This document shows positions 14,833 to 23,476 of a DNA stretch of 25,093 nt, piece after piece. The stretch is from the NCBI GenBank assembly GCA_964406945.1, contig CAYOTO010000046.1:1-25093 (forward strand), written 5' to 3'. Under the pieces are notes generated by a model. The model worked only from the letters and a program-made list of their open reading frames with translations. It had not been told where the DNA came from and searched no databases. The stretch's first letter is position 1. Each line of letters starts with the position of its first letter. The position numbers and the translations under genes are program-made. This DNA is from UBA2266 sp964406945 (lineage in GTDB: Bacteria > Planctomycetota > Phycisphaerae > Sedimentisphaerales > Anaerobacaceae).

Positions 14833-16134
14833 TCAAAGCCTCCACGGCGGCCGCGGAGTATAAGACAGCAGTCTATTCGCCTCCGCATCACCAGCGAATT
14901 CCAGCTTAACCGGATCCCACCTGACATCCCTCTTCAGCGCCAGTGAAATACCGCCGACCAGAATCGCGTTCATCGTATACGCCGCCGCCTCCGGATTGCA
15001 TATCGTCGGCTTCCGCGTCATGATGCAGTCCAAAAAATTGCCCGAGTGACTGTCGGCGTAATAGACCCGCTCGTCCTCCGGCCGCAGCGGCTCGGCAAGA
15101 ATGGTCGACGGATACGAAACGATATTGCTTCGATCCACCGCGATCCGCCCCTCATCGCCCACAAAACACGCTCCGCCTTCGCCGCCCACACTCTCGCCCG
15201 GATAACCCGTCGAATGAACCATCACGCCGTTGCCGTATTTGTAATGAACGATCCCGTTATCGTACTGCACCTCAATCGCCGCCTCGGGATCGGGATTGAC
15301 CGTCCACTGAACAATGTCGTAATGATGCGGACTCCAGTTCACATCACCGATGAACAATCCGCTCAGCGTATGCCCGGCTTCACCGCCGTACGGCCTCCAC
15401 GGCAGCGGCCCCAGCCACATGTCCCAGTCGAAACCATCCGGAACCGGCGCCGAATGATCAGACGTCCACGTCGTCGGGAAAAACGCCCCCGGCTGCCGGT
15501 ACGCATAGACTTCCTTAAGCCGCCCGATACGCCCGTTACGCACCAACTCACAGGCCTTGCGGAATTTCCCGTCATACTCCGATCGCTGCTGCGTCCCCGC
15601 CTGATATATCCGGCCGTACCGCCGTGCGGTCTCGATCATCGTCCGCGACTGCCGCACCGTCGGTGCAATCGGCTTCTCACAATAAACATCCTTGCCCTCA
15701 CGCAGCGCCCGAATCGCCATCTGAGCCGCCCAGTGGTACGGCAGCGCCAGCAGCACCGCATCTATATCCGGCCGCGCCAGAACCTCCCGAAAATCATTAT
15801 ACGCATTCACCTCGTCGTATCCGGGCCGGTTAAACCGCTGCGCATATATCTCATTGCACCGTTTCCACGCGTGCATCCGCCGCTCCCTGCGAACATCGCA
15901 TACCGCCCTGACCTGCACGTCCTCCCTCGCGATATATCCGCCCGGCACGTAAGTCCACGCTCCCCCCAGCAGATGCCCGGTCCCCTGGCCGCCCAGCCCG
16001 ATAAACCCCATATTCACCCTCTCACTCGCCGCCGTCTTACCGCCGCCCAGGGCCGAACCCGGAACAAACAAAGGAACCGCCGCTCCCGCCGCGGCCTTCA
16101 AAAACGAACGCCTGCCAATACCGGCCATACGCAT
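14833..16134 (-). CDS. Tat-exported Gfo/Idh/MocA family oxidoreductase
   Basis: NAD(P)-dependent sugar or inositol dehydrogenase-like enzyme with a Rossmann domain at about 40-160 and a Gfo/Idh/MocA C-terminal domain. The dinucleotide loop GFIGLGGQGTG is at 43-53 and the family EKP motif at 153-155 (YCEKPIAP). NWSPHHYDIVQW probably supplies active-site histidines. The N-terminus GIGRRSFLKAAAG is a twin-arginine signal, so it is exported folded. I chose the ATG at 16134 because GGAGG lies 6 nt before it. A longer frame reaching 16248 would bury the Tat signal, and the ATG at 16128 is also possible. The 433-residue length is usual for exported members. These can act as dehydrogenases or, like GH109, as NAD-dependent glycosidases; the substrate here is unknown. 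It leads a minus-strand run with the 785-residue HEAT gene. Confidence 0.9.
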   Translation of the reverse strand: MRMAGIGRRSFLKAAAGAAVPLFVPGSALGGGKTAASERVNMGFIGLGGQGTGHLLGGAWTYVPGGYIAREDVQVRAVCDVRRERRMHAWKRCNEIYAQRFNRPGYDEVNAYNDFREVLARPDIDAVLLALPYHWAAQMAIRALREGKDVYCEKPIAPTVRQSRTMIETARRYGRIYQAGTQQRSEYDGKFRKACELVRNGRIGRLKEVYAYRQPGAFFPTTWTSDHSAPVPDGFDWDMWLGPLPWRPYGGEAGHTLSGLFIGDVNWSPHHYDIVQWTVNPDPEAAIEVQYDNGIVHYKYGNGVMVHSTGYPGESVGGEGGACFVGDEGRIAVDRSNIVSYPSTILAEPLRPEDERVYYADSHSGNFLDCIMTRKPTICNPEAAAYTMNAILVGGISLALKRDVRWDPVKLEFAGDAEANRLLSYTPRPPWRL

Positions 16135-16268
16135 CAAAAACCTCCATACACAACAGTCTGCAAAATCAATCGACAGTCTATCCCAACAAAACCCGCCACA
16201 CAACCCCAAAAACCCCTGCTTCCACTTCGCTTCACGCACTCCCGCCAAAAAACTTTCAGGTTAAGTTC

Positions 16269-16284
16269 AAACGTTATACCGTTT
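16269..16284. promoter_or_regulatory. Imperfect 16-bp palindrome, possible operator
   Basis: AAACGTTATACCGTTT is symmetric at 14 of 16 positions, with AAACG/CGTTT arms around a TATA centre. On the minus strand it contains TATAAC, a possible -10 for the oxidoreductase gene whose ATG is 135 nt away. AT-rich arms with an internal CG resemble LacI-family operators, but this is only a visual resemblance. Confidence 0.3.
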
Positions 16285-16445
16285 ATTCTCGTCCCTTCGC
16301 ACACTCCAACAAGACGCTTGCATACTCCCCTGAAACTGCATACCATAATCGTGTACGCAAGGGCCGCACACTTTTCCGCAGCGAACGGAAGTTACTCCTG
16401 TTCACCTGTAGCAGGCTGTTGCCCCGGAAGCTTATGTCAGCGACC

Positions 16446-16498
16446 GTCATGCTGAGTGAAATAAAAGTCCTGTCCTGAGCCTGCCGAAGGGCATCTGG
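16446..16498. repeat. Dispersed intergenic repeat, copy 3 (interrupted)
   Basis: Begins GTCATGCTGAGTGAA, then an insert, then TGTCCTGAGCCTGCC and GAAGGGCATCTGG. The ends match the copies at 2291 and 5063, and the middle is divergent. It appears to be a degraded or variant unit. Confidence 0.55.
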
Positions 16499-16602
16499 AC
16501 TGCGAAAAATATTGCCGGCGAAAACTCATTTATTGGGATATAGATTACGCGTGCACCATTCAGGACCTTTACACTGAAAGCCAGCGGTTGAAGGAGAACA
16601 AA

Positions 16603-18012
16603 ATGTTTGGATTCACGATCCGCAGAAGTCACCAATCCGTTCTGCTCTGTCTCACAGTTTGCTGCATTATATTCGTAGCAGGCGCAAACGCCGAACCAAT
16701 CAATGGCGTCCTCCGCATCCACCCACAAAACCCACGCTACTTCACGGACAACACCGGAAGGGCGGTATACCTCACCGGCGCCCACACCTGGGCCAGCCTC
16801 GTCGATATCTCTCCCTCCGATCCGTCCGCCGAATTCGACTTCGACAAGTACCTCGACTGGATGACCGCTTACAACTACAACTTCATGCGCCTCTGGACCT
16901 GGGAGCCTGTCACCTGGAATACCACCGCCAACCGCGAAAGCTCCGTGCACACCTGCGCTCCACAGCCCTTCGCCCGCACCGGCCCCGGAAAAGCCCTCGA
17001 CGGCAAACCTAAATTCGATCTGCGAAAGTTCAACCCCGAATATTTCGAACGCCTCCGCAATCGCGTAACCGCCGCCCGCGACCGCGGCATATACGTCTCG
17101 GTCATGCTCTTCGAAGGCTGGGCCATGCAGTTCTCCAAAGGGGCCTGGGCCGGCCATCCCTTCAATCCCAAGAACAACATCAACGGCGTCGACGGCGACA
17201 AAAACAACGACGAAAAAGGCCTCGAAATCCACGAACTCGCCGTCTCCGAAGTAACTCGCATCCAGCAGACCTACGTCCGCCGCGTAATCGACACCGTCAA
17301 TCACCTCGACAACGTCCTCTACGAAATCTCCAACGAAAACCACCCCGCCTCGACCGACTGGCAGTACCACATGATCCGCTTCATCAAACAGTACGAGAAA
17401 ACCAAACCCAATCAGCACCCGGTCGGCATGACCTTCCAGTACAAAGCCGGCTCCAACAAAACGCTCTTTGAAAGTCCCGCCGACTGGATAAGCCCCAACG
17501 CCGAAGGAGGCTACCGCGACAACCCGCCCGCGGCCGACGGCTCAAAAGTCATCATCACCGACACAGACCACCTCTGGGGCATCGGCGGCAACAAAGCCTG
17601 GGCCTGGAAGTCCTTCCTCCGCGGCCTGAACCCCATATTCATGGACCCATACGACGGCGTCGTCCTCGGCAAAAAATTCGACCCGAAATACGAACCACTG
17701 CGAAAAGCCCTCGGCCACACCCGCACCTGTGCCCAAAAAGTGAACCTCGTCACAATGCTCCCCAAACCCGCTCTTTCCTCCACCCGCTACTGCCTGGCAA
17801 ACCCCGGCAAACAATACCTGATCTACAACCCCGGCCCCGGTAAATCATTCACCGCAAAAATCAAGCCCGGCCGCTACACATACGAATGGTTCGACACAGC
17901 CAAAGGCAAAATCAAATCAACCGGCGTCCTCAAAATCAACTCCCAACCCCACAAATTCACCGCCCCGACAACCCCCGACGCCGTCCTCTACCTCGAACAA
18001 AAAAAAGAATGA
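16603..18012 (+). CDS. Secreted DUF6298-like glycoside hydrolase (TIM barrel)
   Basis: A 469-residue exported protein with a signal peptide at about 1-30 (cleavage after AGANA). It opens with a strand-rich segment typical of this group (NPRYFTDNTGRAVYLTGAHTW, about 43-63, in two pieces), followed by a TIM barrel. FMRLWTWEP (94-102) is a barrel strand motif, and EISNEN (241-246) holds the N-E pair that marks the acid/base of clan A glycosidases (E245). Near the expected nucleophile strand is IITDTDHLWG (318-327), with Asp rather than Glu. A small beta domain closes the protein. ATG at 16603 follows AAGGAG with 6-nt spacing; a TTG at 16588 lies upstream of that site and is rejected. It converges on the four-gene cluster and is related to the product of 19950-21431. 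Substrate unknown; DUF6298 is named from memory of its motifs. Confidence 0.8.
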   Translation: MFGFTIRRSHQSVLLCLTVCCIIFVAGANAEPINGVLRIHPQNPRYFTDNTGRAVYLTGAHTWASLVDISPSDPSAEFDFDKYLDWMTAYNYNFMRLWTWEPVTWNTTANRESSVHTCAPQPFARTGPGKALDGKPKFDLRKFNPEYFERLRNRVTAARDRGIYVSVMLFEGWAMQFSKGAWAGHPFNPKNNINGVDGDKNNDEKGLEIHELAVSEVTRIQQTYVRRVIDTVNHLDNVLYEISNENHPASTDWQYHMIRFIKQYEKTKPNQHPVGMTFQYKAGSNKTLFESPADWISPNAEGGYRDNPPAADGSKVIITDTDHLWGIGGNKAWAWKSFLRGLNPIFMDPYDGVVLGKKFDPKYEPLRKALGHTRTCAQKVNLVTMLPKPALSSTRYCLANPGKQYLIYNPGPGKSFTAKIKPGRYTYEWFDTAKGKIKSTGVLKINSQPHKFTAPTTPDAVLYLEQKKE

Positions 18013-18028
18013 ACCATCGAATAAATCT

Positions 18029-18057
18029 GTCATCCCGACCGCGGCAAAAAAGTCTCT
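18029..18057. repeat. Dispersed intergenic repeat, remnant
   Basis: TGTCATCCCGACCGCGG followed by an A-run and GTCTC, in the 85-nt gap between two convergent genes. It resembles a TGTCATCCCGACC variant of the same repeat class, but only the first part matches well. No clear terminator is visible in this gap. Confidence 0.35.
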
Positions 18058-18097
18058 TATCAGTGTCTGACGCATCAGCCTTCTTCGCAAAAAGCCC

Positions 18098-19936
18098 TCA
18101 CCCATCCAAACCACCCCACCTCCTGTCGAGTTCCTCCGGCCAGGCAGGGCGGTGAGGCGCCTTTTCCGCCGCGTTCTCAGGCGTAATCCACGAAGGTCCC
18201 ACACGCCCGAACTCCCGCCGCCAGTCGTCGACCGTCTGCCCCCACTCCATCGCCCCCAAATCCGGCCTGCCGTCAATGACATTACCCTGGTAATACTCCT
18301 CCTTGACCGCACCCGAGTCAATCGCCGGCGATCCGGTCTCCAGCACAAACAACGTCTCAGGTGTCTTGCCGAACATCGGATCACCGGTCAGCCCTGAAAA
18401 ACCCGCCATATACCGATGCCCACCCGGTATAAGATTGTACCGCGTAGGAAAAAACGCCCCCAGCCTCTCCCGTGTCCAGCAGTCTTCGACCTTGCATCCG
18501 GAGACCACGATATTATTCTCGAAGATACTGTCCCCGAACGTATTGTACGAACACCTTGCGCCCGTAAAGTACGTGTTATGTACGAACTGCACCCCGTTGT
18601 TTCGCCTGCCCGTGCCCACAAGTTTCATAATCCGCCCGCCGCCGGGCCACCAGATATTATGATCGATAGTCAAAGGCCCGCCGTTCTCCGTCGTCGTAAT
18701 CGCCAGAGCATCGTAACCCTGCAACACGAGGTTATGGTGAACCCGCATATTCATCAGAGCCTCCACCCCGTCGAACTCCAGTGCATTATCGATCGCATTC
18801 TGCCACACATTGTACGCCACGTCCGACCGCAGATTCGCCACATGTGGGTAGTCCTTATGCCTGCCCCTCGGATGAAAAAGATCGAACCCCTCGTAAACGT
18901 AGTTGTGATAAAACTTCAGCCCCGTCCCGTTGAACTTCATCGGATTCACATATGTACAGTGGTTCCACATATGGTTCGTCACATTCTTGTGTCCTCCGAA
19001 ACTGATCATCTCCCCGCCGTCCATCTCGCAATGCTCCACCGTCAGCCGAGTACACTCATAACCCGTGTTGATCGCAAACTGGTACCCGCTGAAATAACAG
19101 TCCCGTATTGTGACGTCATGCGAATTGTTCACTTCAACTCCTACCGTCGGGCCCATACAAATCCGCAAGCCCTCAAGCGCGACGGCATCAGCGTCGATAT
19201 TGATAACGATTCCGCAGATCTTGGGAAAATCTATATGCCTCGGTGCCCCCGGATTATCGGGAGTCCCCCTGTACCACATCGTAATCGGATGCACCGGCGG
19301 ATTCGGCGAAATCGTCACAATCTCCTGCTGATTCCAGTAGGTCCCCACGTCCTTCTGCACCAGCGTCCGGCCGTTCACTTTGCGGCTGTTGAAGTCTATG
19401 CGCAGATCGTTCGGATTGCAGTCATCGTCGAGCCTGAGCCAGAGCCTGTCTGTCTTCGCATCCCGCGCAAAATAAACGGGCGGCGTCTTGTAGCTCTTTT
19501 TCTCGGCCTGCCAGCCCTTACTCCAGTAAGGCCCACACATCTGAGAATCGAAATTCTTTTTCGTTCGATAGTCGAAAGCATGCAGCCCTTCCACCCGCAT
19601 ACCATGAACCGGCCAGTCGATCCCTTCGGTATACCACGTCCGCTCGGCCGAACCCCGCACCCATTTCACATCCCCCGCATAGCGATTCGTGATCGTCGCC
19701 TCACCCCCGTTCTCGGCCCGAATTGTTACCGACTTATGAACGTCAATCGTTTCATGATAAATTCCGTCGGCAAGTACAATCACATCTCCGTCGGCAGCCC
19801 CATCTATAATCTGCTGAATCTGTTGCCCCGGCTCCGCCCGGCGTACTACCCCCTCGACCGGTAAAGACAGACAACCCGCAACCAGCAGTGTCGCCGTAAG
19901 CAACTTGAGGTGACAGCTTGGCGAATCCGAATGCAT
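18098..19936 (-). CDS. Exported right-handed parallel beta-helix protein (PL6/chondroitinase-B-like)
   Basis: A 612-residue protein with a lipobox-like LLVAGC (C22), so it is probably a lipoprotein; cleavage near VEG is an alternative. It begins AEPGQQIQQIIDGAADGDVI and IYHETIDVHKSVTIRAENGG, the opening strand-turn pattern of chondroitinase-B-type helices. From about 235 to 520 it is a ladder of short strands with asparagine and histidine turns, such as VEHCEMDGG, MRVHHNLVLQGYDAL and IDHNIWWPGG. It ends with GSPAIDSG near the helix cap. The fold occurs in alginate and dermatan lyases, among others, so a uronate lyase is plausible; catalytic Lys and Arg cannot be fixed without an alignment. 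ATG at 19936 has GAGGAG with 5-nt spacing, and the upstream gene ends 13 nt before it. It is last in the four-gene run. Confidence 0.8.
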   Translation of the reverse strand: MHSDSPSCHLKLLTATLLVAGCLSLPVEGVVRRAEPGQQIQQIIDGAADGDVIVLADGIYHETIDVHKSVTIRAENGGEATITNRYAGDVKWVRGSAERTWYTEGIDWPVHGMRVEGLHAFDYRTKKNFDSQMCGPYWSKGWQAEKKSYKTPPVYFARDAKTDRLWLRLDDDCNPNDLRIDFNSRKVNGRTLVQKDVGTYWNQQEIVTISPNPPVHPITMWYRGTPDNPGAPRHIDFPKICGIVINIDADAVALEGLRICMGPTVGVEVNNSHDVTIRDCYFSGYQFAINTGYECTRLTVEHCEMDGGEMISFGGHKNVTNHMWNHCTYVNPMKFNGTGLKFYHNYVYEGFDLFHPRGRHKDYPHVANLRSDVAYNVWQNAIDNALEFDGVEALMNMRVHHNLVLQGYDALAITTTENGGPLTIDHNIWWPGGGRIMKLVGTGRRNNGVQFVHNTYFTGARCSYNTFGDSIFENNIVVSGCKVEDCWTRERLGAFFPTRYNLIPGGHRYMAGFSGLTGDPMFGKTPETLFVLETGSPAIDSGAVKEEYYQGNVIDGRPDLGAMEWGQTVDDWRREFGRVGPSWITPENAAEKAPHRPAWPEELDRRWGGLDG

Positions 19937-19949
19937 AAAAACTCCTCAG

Positions 19950-21431
19950 TTATTCAAAAACGATGTGTACCGCAATATCTTCGTAGAACTCCGGCAGAAT
20001 CAGCCGCAACCGGCCATCGGCGATTGTCGCCCGATTCTCCACGTGCTTACCCGTGTCCGGATGAAAGTACACGACTTCAACGCCGCCGTTCGGCAGCGGC
20101 AGGGCGGTCAACTCCAGTTCACCGCCGGCTTCCACTTTCGTTCCAAATTCGCCCGTATGCAGATACACCACCACCTCCTCGTTTGACGCCATATTGAGAT
20201 GGTGCTCACCCGGGGATCTCGTGATCTTCGCCGGGCCCGGCTTCAACTTGACGTAATCCGCAAGCGACTCGAAAAACTCCATCAGATACCGCGACTGCCT
20301 CGCATAGGTCCGCACGTCCTCGTCGTCGAAATCCAGATCGACCTTTTTCGCATAAACGCCCACACCCTGAACCTTGCCCATCATGGACGCCCACTGATAC
20401 AGCCGCATCACGGCCGGATTCTCATCCACACTGTAGCCCGGACTGTTCGTACTCACAACCGGCTTGCGGTAACGGCTGCGATAAATCAGCGAGGGCTCGC
20501 TGGCCAGCGGCTTCCTGTCGCCCGCCGTCAGTTCCCCGACAACGTGGCCCTCCGACCCTTCGCAAATGAGCACCTCCATCCGCTTATGTCCCAGTACGTA
20601 CTCCAGTCCCGGATCGTTCTTCTTGTAAAAATGATCGAAGTCCATCCCCACCGGCAGATCGTTTCCCGTCCTCTTTTCCCACGTCTCGATAATATCCAGC
20701 GTATACTTGATCCAGTCGGCCCCCACCCGGTTGCGAAACGCCCCCTCGTTCATCAAGTCGATAATCACGTTGCCGTTATTGCCCACCGCGTCCAGAACGT
20801 GCTCCACCCAGCGCCGATGAACCCGCCGCCAGTTCGCATCCTCCACCATTGCCTTCCAAAGGCCGTAACCGTTTCCGCCCGCCGGCGCCGCATACCCATT
20901 GACATTGTTGCGCGGATGAAAGTAATTCGTCTCCCATGCCGCCACGTCATCCCGCGCCGCGAAGAACACCCGCTGGTAGAGCTGAATCTGCAGTACTATG
21001 TCCCGCTTGGCGCACTCGCGCACCACGCGCGCAAAGTTGTCCCAGTACCGCTCGCTGAACCGCTCCAGATCCACCACCGGCCGACCCCGCTCCCACCGAA
21101 CCACCGCAAACGGAAACACTCGCTTATCCGCATCGTAAGGAACCCACGGGTGCCCGCTCTCCGGATAGACCCTCCCGTATCCCAGCCGATACTCCTGCAT
21201 CCAGTTCAGCCATTCTTCGTGCGAAAAATACTCCGAACCCCACTGGACCGCAAAAAGCACCGCCTCCGGCAACGGCCCCACTTTCAGCATCGCCCGCCCC
21301 TCATACAGAAGAGTCGGATTATCCGTCACGGAATTGGCAATCGTGATCCTTGCATCCGCCGCACCCTGGCAGGCCAAAAAGAATCCAACCAAAACGGCCC
21401 ACTGTACCCCGCTGCTCCTGCTGAATCTCAC
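19950..21431 (-). CDS. Secreted TIM-barrel glycosidase-like protein (DUF6298-related)
   Basis: A 493-residue exported protein with a signal peptide at about 1-27 (cleavage after GAADA). The barrel carries NVIIDLMNEGAF (221-232) with N228-E229, the clan A acid/base pair. The preceding region, with HPRNNVNG and LDAVGNNGNVI, parallels HPFNPKNNING and IDTVNHLDNVL in the protein at 16603-18012, so the two are distant paralogues. The strand where a nucleophile Glu is expected reads VVSTNSPGYSVDE, with no obvious Glu at the strand end. A C-terminal beta domain spans about 400-493. The start is GTG at 21431 with no strong ribosome-binding site, and no better in-frame codon precedes the signal peptide. 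It lies 32 nt after the two-module beta-helix gene, so expression may depend on read-through. Substrate unknown. Confidence 0.76.
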   Translation of the reverse strand: MRFSRSSGVQWAVLVGFFLACQGAADARITIANSVTDNPTLLYEGRAMLKVGPLPEAVLFAVQWGSEYFSHEEWLNWMQEYRLGYGRVYPESGHPWVPYDADKRVFPFAVVRWERGRPVVDLERFSERYWDNFARVVRECAKRDIVLQIQLYQRVFFAARDDVAAWETNYFHPRNNVNGYAAPAGGNGYGLWKAMVEDANWRRVHRRWVEHVLDAVGNNGNVIIDLMNEGAFRNRVGADWIKYTLDIIETWEKRTGNDLPVGMDFDHFYKKNDPGLEYVLGHKRMEVLICEGSEGHVVGELTAGDRKPLASEPSLIYRSRYRKPVVSTNSPGYSVDENPAVMRLYQWASMMGKVQGVGVYAKKVDLDFDDEDVRTYARQSRYLMEFFESLADYVKLKPGPAKITRSPGEHHLNMASNEEVVVYLHTGEFGTKVEAGGELELTALPLPNGGVEVVYFHPDTGKHVENRATIADGRLRLILPEFYEDIAVHIVFE

Positions 21432-21463
21432 ATCAACACCGCGTCACAATCAGTAATCAACAG

Positions 21464-23344
21464 TCAATTGCCCGCCGCCCTGTACAGCGGCAGATGATAG
21501 TTCGTCATATCCTTCCGCAACAGTCTCCGCGTCCGGCCGCCTCTGGTCTCTTCGACTATAGTCGTAAACGGCAGATTCCAGTGATAGAAACCGAACGTAA
21601 ACGAAGCGTCCGAATCCACCACCGTGAACATCGGCGGGTCAAGCTCCTGCTTCTTCCACGACTGGTAACTCACGCCGCCCAGCAGCTCAACCTTTGCCCC
21701 GTTCCGTGCGACTATATGCCGCGACCGGCCCTCGGTCTTCATCCCCAGTATCCAGACCTGCCCGCTGTCAATCTCGCACATATTCAAATCAGGCGATTCC
21801 GGATTATACTGCCTCATCCACGCCTTTTCCCCCGGCCCGAACAGCGCCTTGCGGCCGCCCGCCATATCCTCGATGAACCACTCCCGTCCCGGCGCCGGCC
21901 TCTTGTGCAGGCATGCTCCGTGCGCGATATTGCGAATCACCACCGGATGCTCCGACTTGTTCTCGAACAGGTATATGTTGTAAAGCCCCTTCCAGCCCCG
22001 ATGCTTCAACACATTGAAAAACCGCTCGAACACTATCGGCCCGTCCAGGTCCTCGAACGTAAACACCACAGAACCGTCCCCCAGCGTCCCCTTTTCCCCC
22101 TCGATCCACAGAATGTTCTCCATACCGATAATCCGGTTCACGCTCCCGTGCACCCGCACCGGATCGCTCACCACGTACTTGAGCTTCTTGTCCGTCTGCT
22201 TCGGCAGATAAACCGTGGTCTTCCCCGTACTCGCAGCCTTATCGATAGCCTCCTGCAGCGACAGCCCTCCCTCCTTTACGGTCACATCAACCCTCACCCA
22301 CTTGCTCATATCCGTCTCCCAAGGGACCTCCGGTGTTTCCCTTATCGGCAACCGCAGGGTATCAACCTCCTCAACCTCGAACAGCGTATTGGCCCGGCCT
22401 CCATACCACTGCCTGATGTCGCCGTCCACATACTCCCCATCCCCCGTCCTGACCGCATGCCCGTACCCCTCCACCTCGATGTCCCGCAGAAACACCTTCG
22501 AACTGGTAGTCGTAATCGCCGTCTCTCCCGGATCACCGCCCGTCAGTTCGGCCTCAATCAGAGTGAGTTGACCGTGCTTGCCGTTAGTCAATGCCGGGAC
22601 CGCATTCTCGCTCCTGAAGCGGCGCATGGTCGTCCGAGCATTATTGTTCACGAACCCCGCCGTTCGCTGATTCCGAACCGTAATATGCTCGAACACCATC
22701 GAAAACGAATTACCCACCTCGATCCCGTGATCGAACCCGTCGACGGTAACCCGCTTCACCAGGGCCGGACCCTGCTGGCTCTGCCGCAGATCCAGACCGA
22801 TCGCCCCGGCCTTTTCCGGATCGCTGCTGCGTATAGTCACATCGTAAATCGCCCCCGAATTATTGCTTATATACCGAAGCCCCGTCGCCCCCGGATTGCC
22901 ATTTCCTACATCCACCGTAATGTTGCGAACGTAGGCGTGCATCACATCGCCTGTACTCTTGCCGTCATAAAGCGAAATCAGCACCTTCGGCCGATCCGCA
23001 TCGCCGAATCCCTCGGCATTGTCCTTCAGCCTGATAACGACCCCCGCCTCGCTCTGACCCTGTATGTGCAGAAACCGGTCCCTGCTGTGCGGCCTGCCTC
23101 CCACGTGCACCCGGTCGCTCAGCAGATATACCCCATTCGGAAAATACAGCGTCAGATTCTTGCCCTTTAAATCGTCAATGGCCCGCTGAAACGCCGCCGT
23201 ATTGTCCGTTTTACCGTCCCCCACGAAATTGTAAGGCTCCCTGGTAACATCCACCAGCCCCGCATCCTCCGGAAAAACCATATTCTCGCCCCGAGCCATA
23301 CCCGCGAACGCCAGAGCAACTGCGAAAAACACTAACCGCCTCAT
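21464..23344 (-). CDS. Secreted two-module beta-helix protein (pectate lyase 3 type, GH55-like)
   Basis: A 626-residue exported protein with a signal peptide at about 1-19 (cleavage near ARGE). Module one starts at about 30 with the pectate-lyase-3 signature VGDGKTDNTAAFQRAI (41-56). It runs through a ladder of strands to about 330. Module two, from about 355, has a second, degenerate version, LSLQEAIDKAASTGKTTVYL, then RVHGSVNRIIGMENILWIE. Two consecutive helices of this type recall GH55 exo-beta-1,3-glucanases, but I cannot place the catalytic residues and the protein is shorter than typical GH55 enzymes. ATG at 23344 was chosen for the AGGAG site 5 nt before it, over a frame open to 23368. 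It lies 132 nt after the gene at 23477 and 32 nt before the next, all on the same strand. Confidence 0.8.
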   Translation of the reverse strand: MRRLVFFAVALAFAGMARGENMVFPEDAGLVDVTREPYNFVGDGKTDNTAAFQRAIDDLKGKNLTLYFPNGVYLLSDRVHVGGRPHSRDRFLHIQGQSEAGVVIRLKDNAEGFGDADRPKVLISLYDGKSTGDVMHAYVRNITVDVGNGNPGATGLRYISNNSGAIYDVTIRSSDPEKAGAIGLDLRQSQQGPALVKRVTVDGFDHGIEVGNSFSMVFEHITVRNQRTAGFVNNNARTTMRRFRSENAVPALTNGKHGQLTLIEAELTGGDPGETAITTTSSKVFLRDIEVEGYGHAVRTGDGEYVDGDIRQWYGGRANTLFEVEEVDTLRLPIRETPEVPWETDMSKWVRVDVTVKEGGLSLQEAIDKAASTGKTTVYLPKQTDKKLKYVVSDPVRVHGSVNRIIGMENILWIEGEKGTLGDGSVVFTFEDLDGPIVFERFFNVLKHRGWKGLYNIYLFENKSEHPVVIRNIAHGACLHKRPAPGREWFIEDMAGGRKALFGPGEKAWMRQYNPESPDLNMCEIDSGQVWILGMKTEGRSRHIVARNGAKVELLGGVSYQSWKKQELDPPMFTVVDSDASFTFGFYHWNLPFTTIVEETRGGRTRRLLRKDMTNYHLPLYRAAGN

Positions 23345-23476
23345 ACAAGCTCCTGTAACGGCCAACACCGCATCGAAGTCACAACTTTACCGGCGATGCA
23401 GCCAGCCATGAATGAGATTATCTTTGTTAACCGACGACAAGCCGGACAATCAATGACGGTCCTGCAGTGCTTAAGG

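Larger units (their letters stand above)
16135..16602. other. Divergent intergenic region
   Basis: 468 nt between the minus-strand Gfo/Idh/MocA gene and the plus-strand glycosidase. It holds the imperfect palindrome at 16269-16284, a degraded dispersed repeat at 16446-16498, and an AT-rich stretch with a TATAGA hexamer (16539-16544) 58 nt before the glycosidase ATG that could be a -10 element, though no -35 is well spaced. Promoters for both flanking genes should lie here. Confidence 0.55.
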
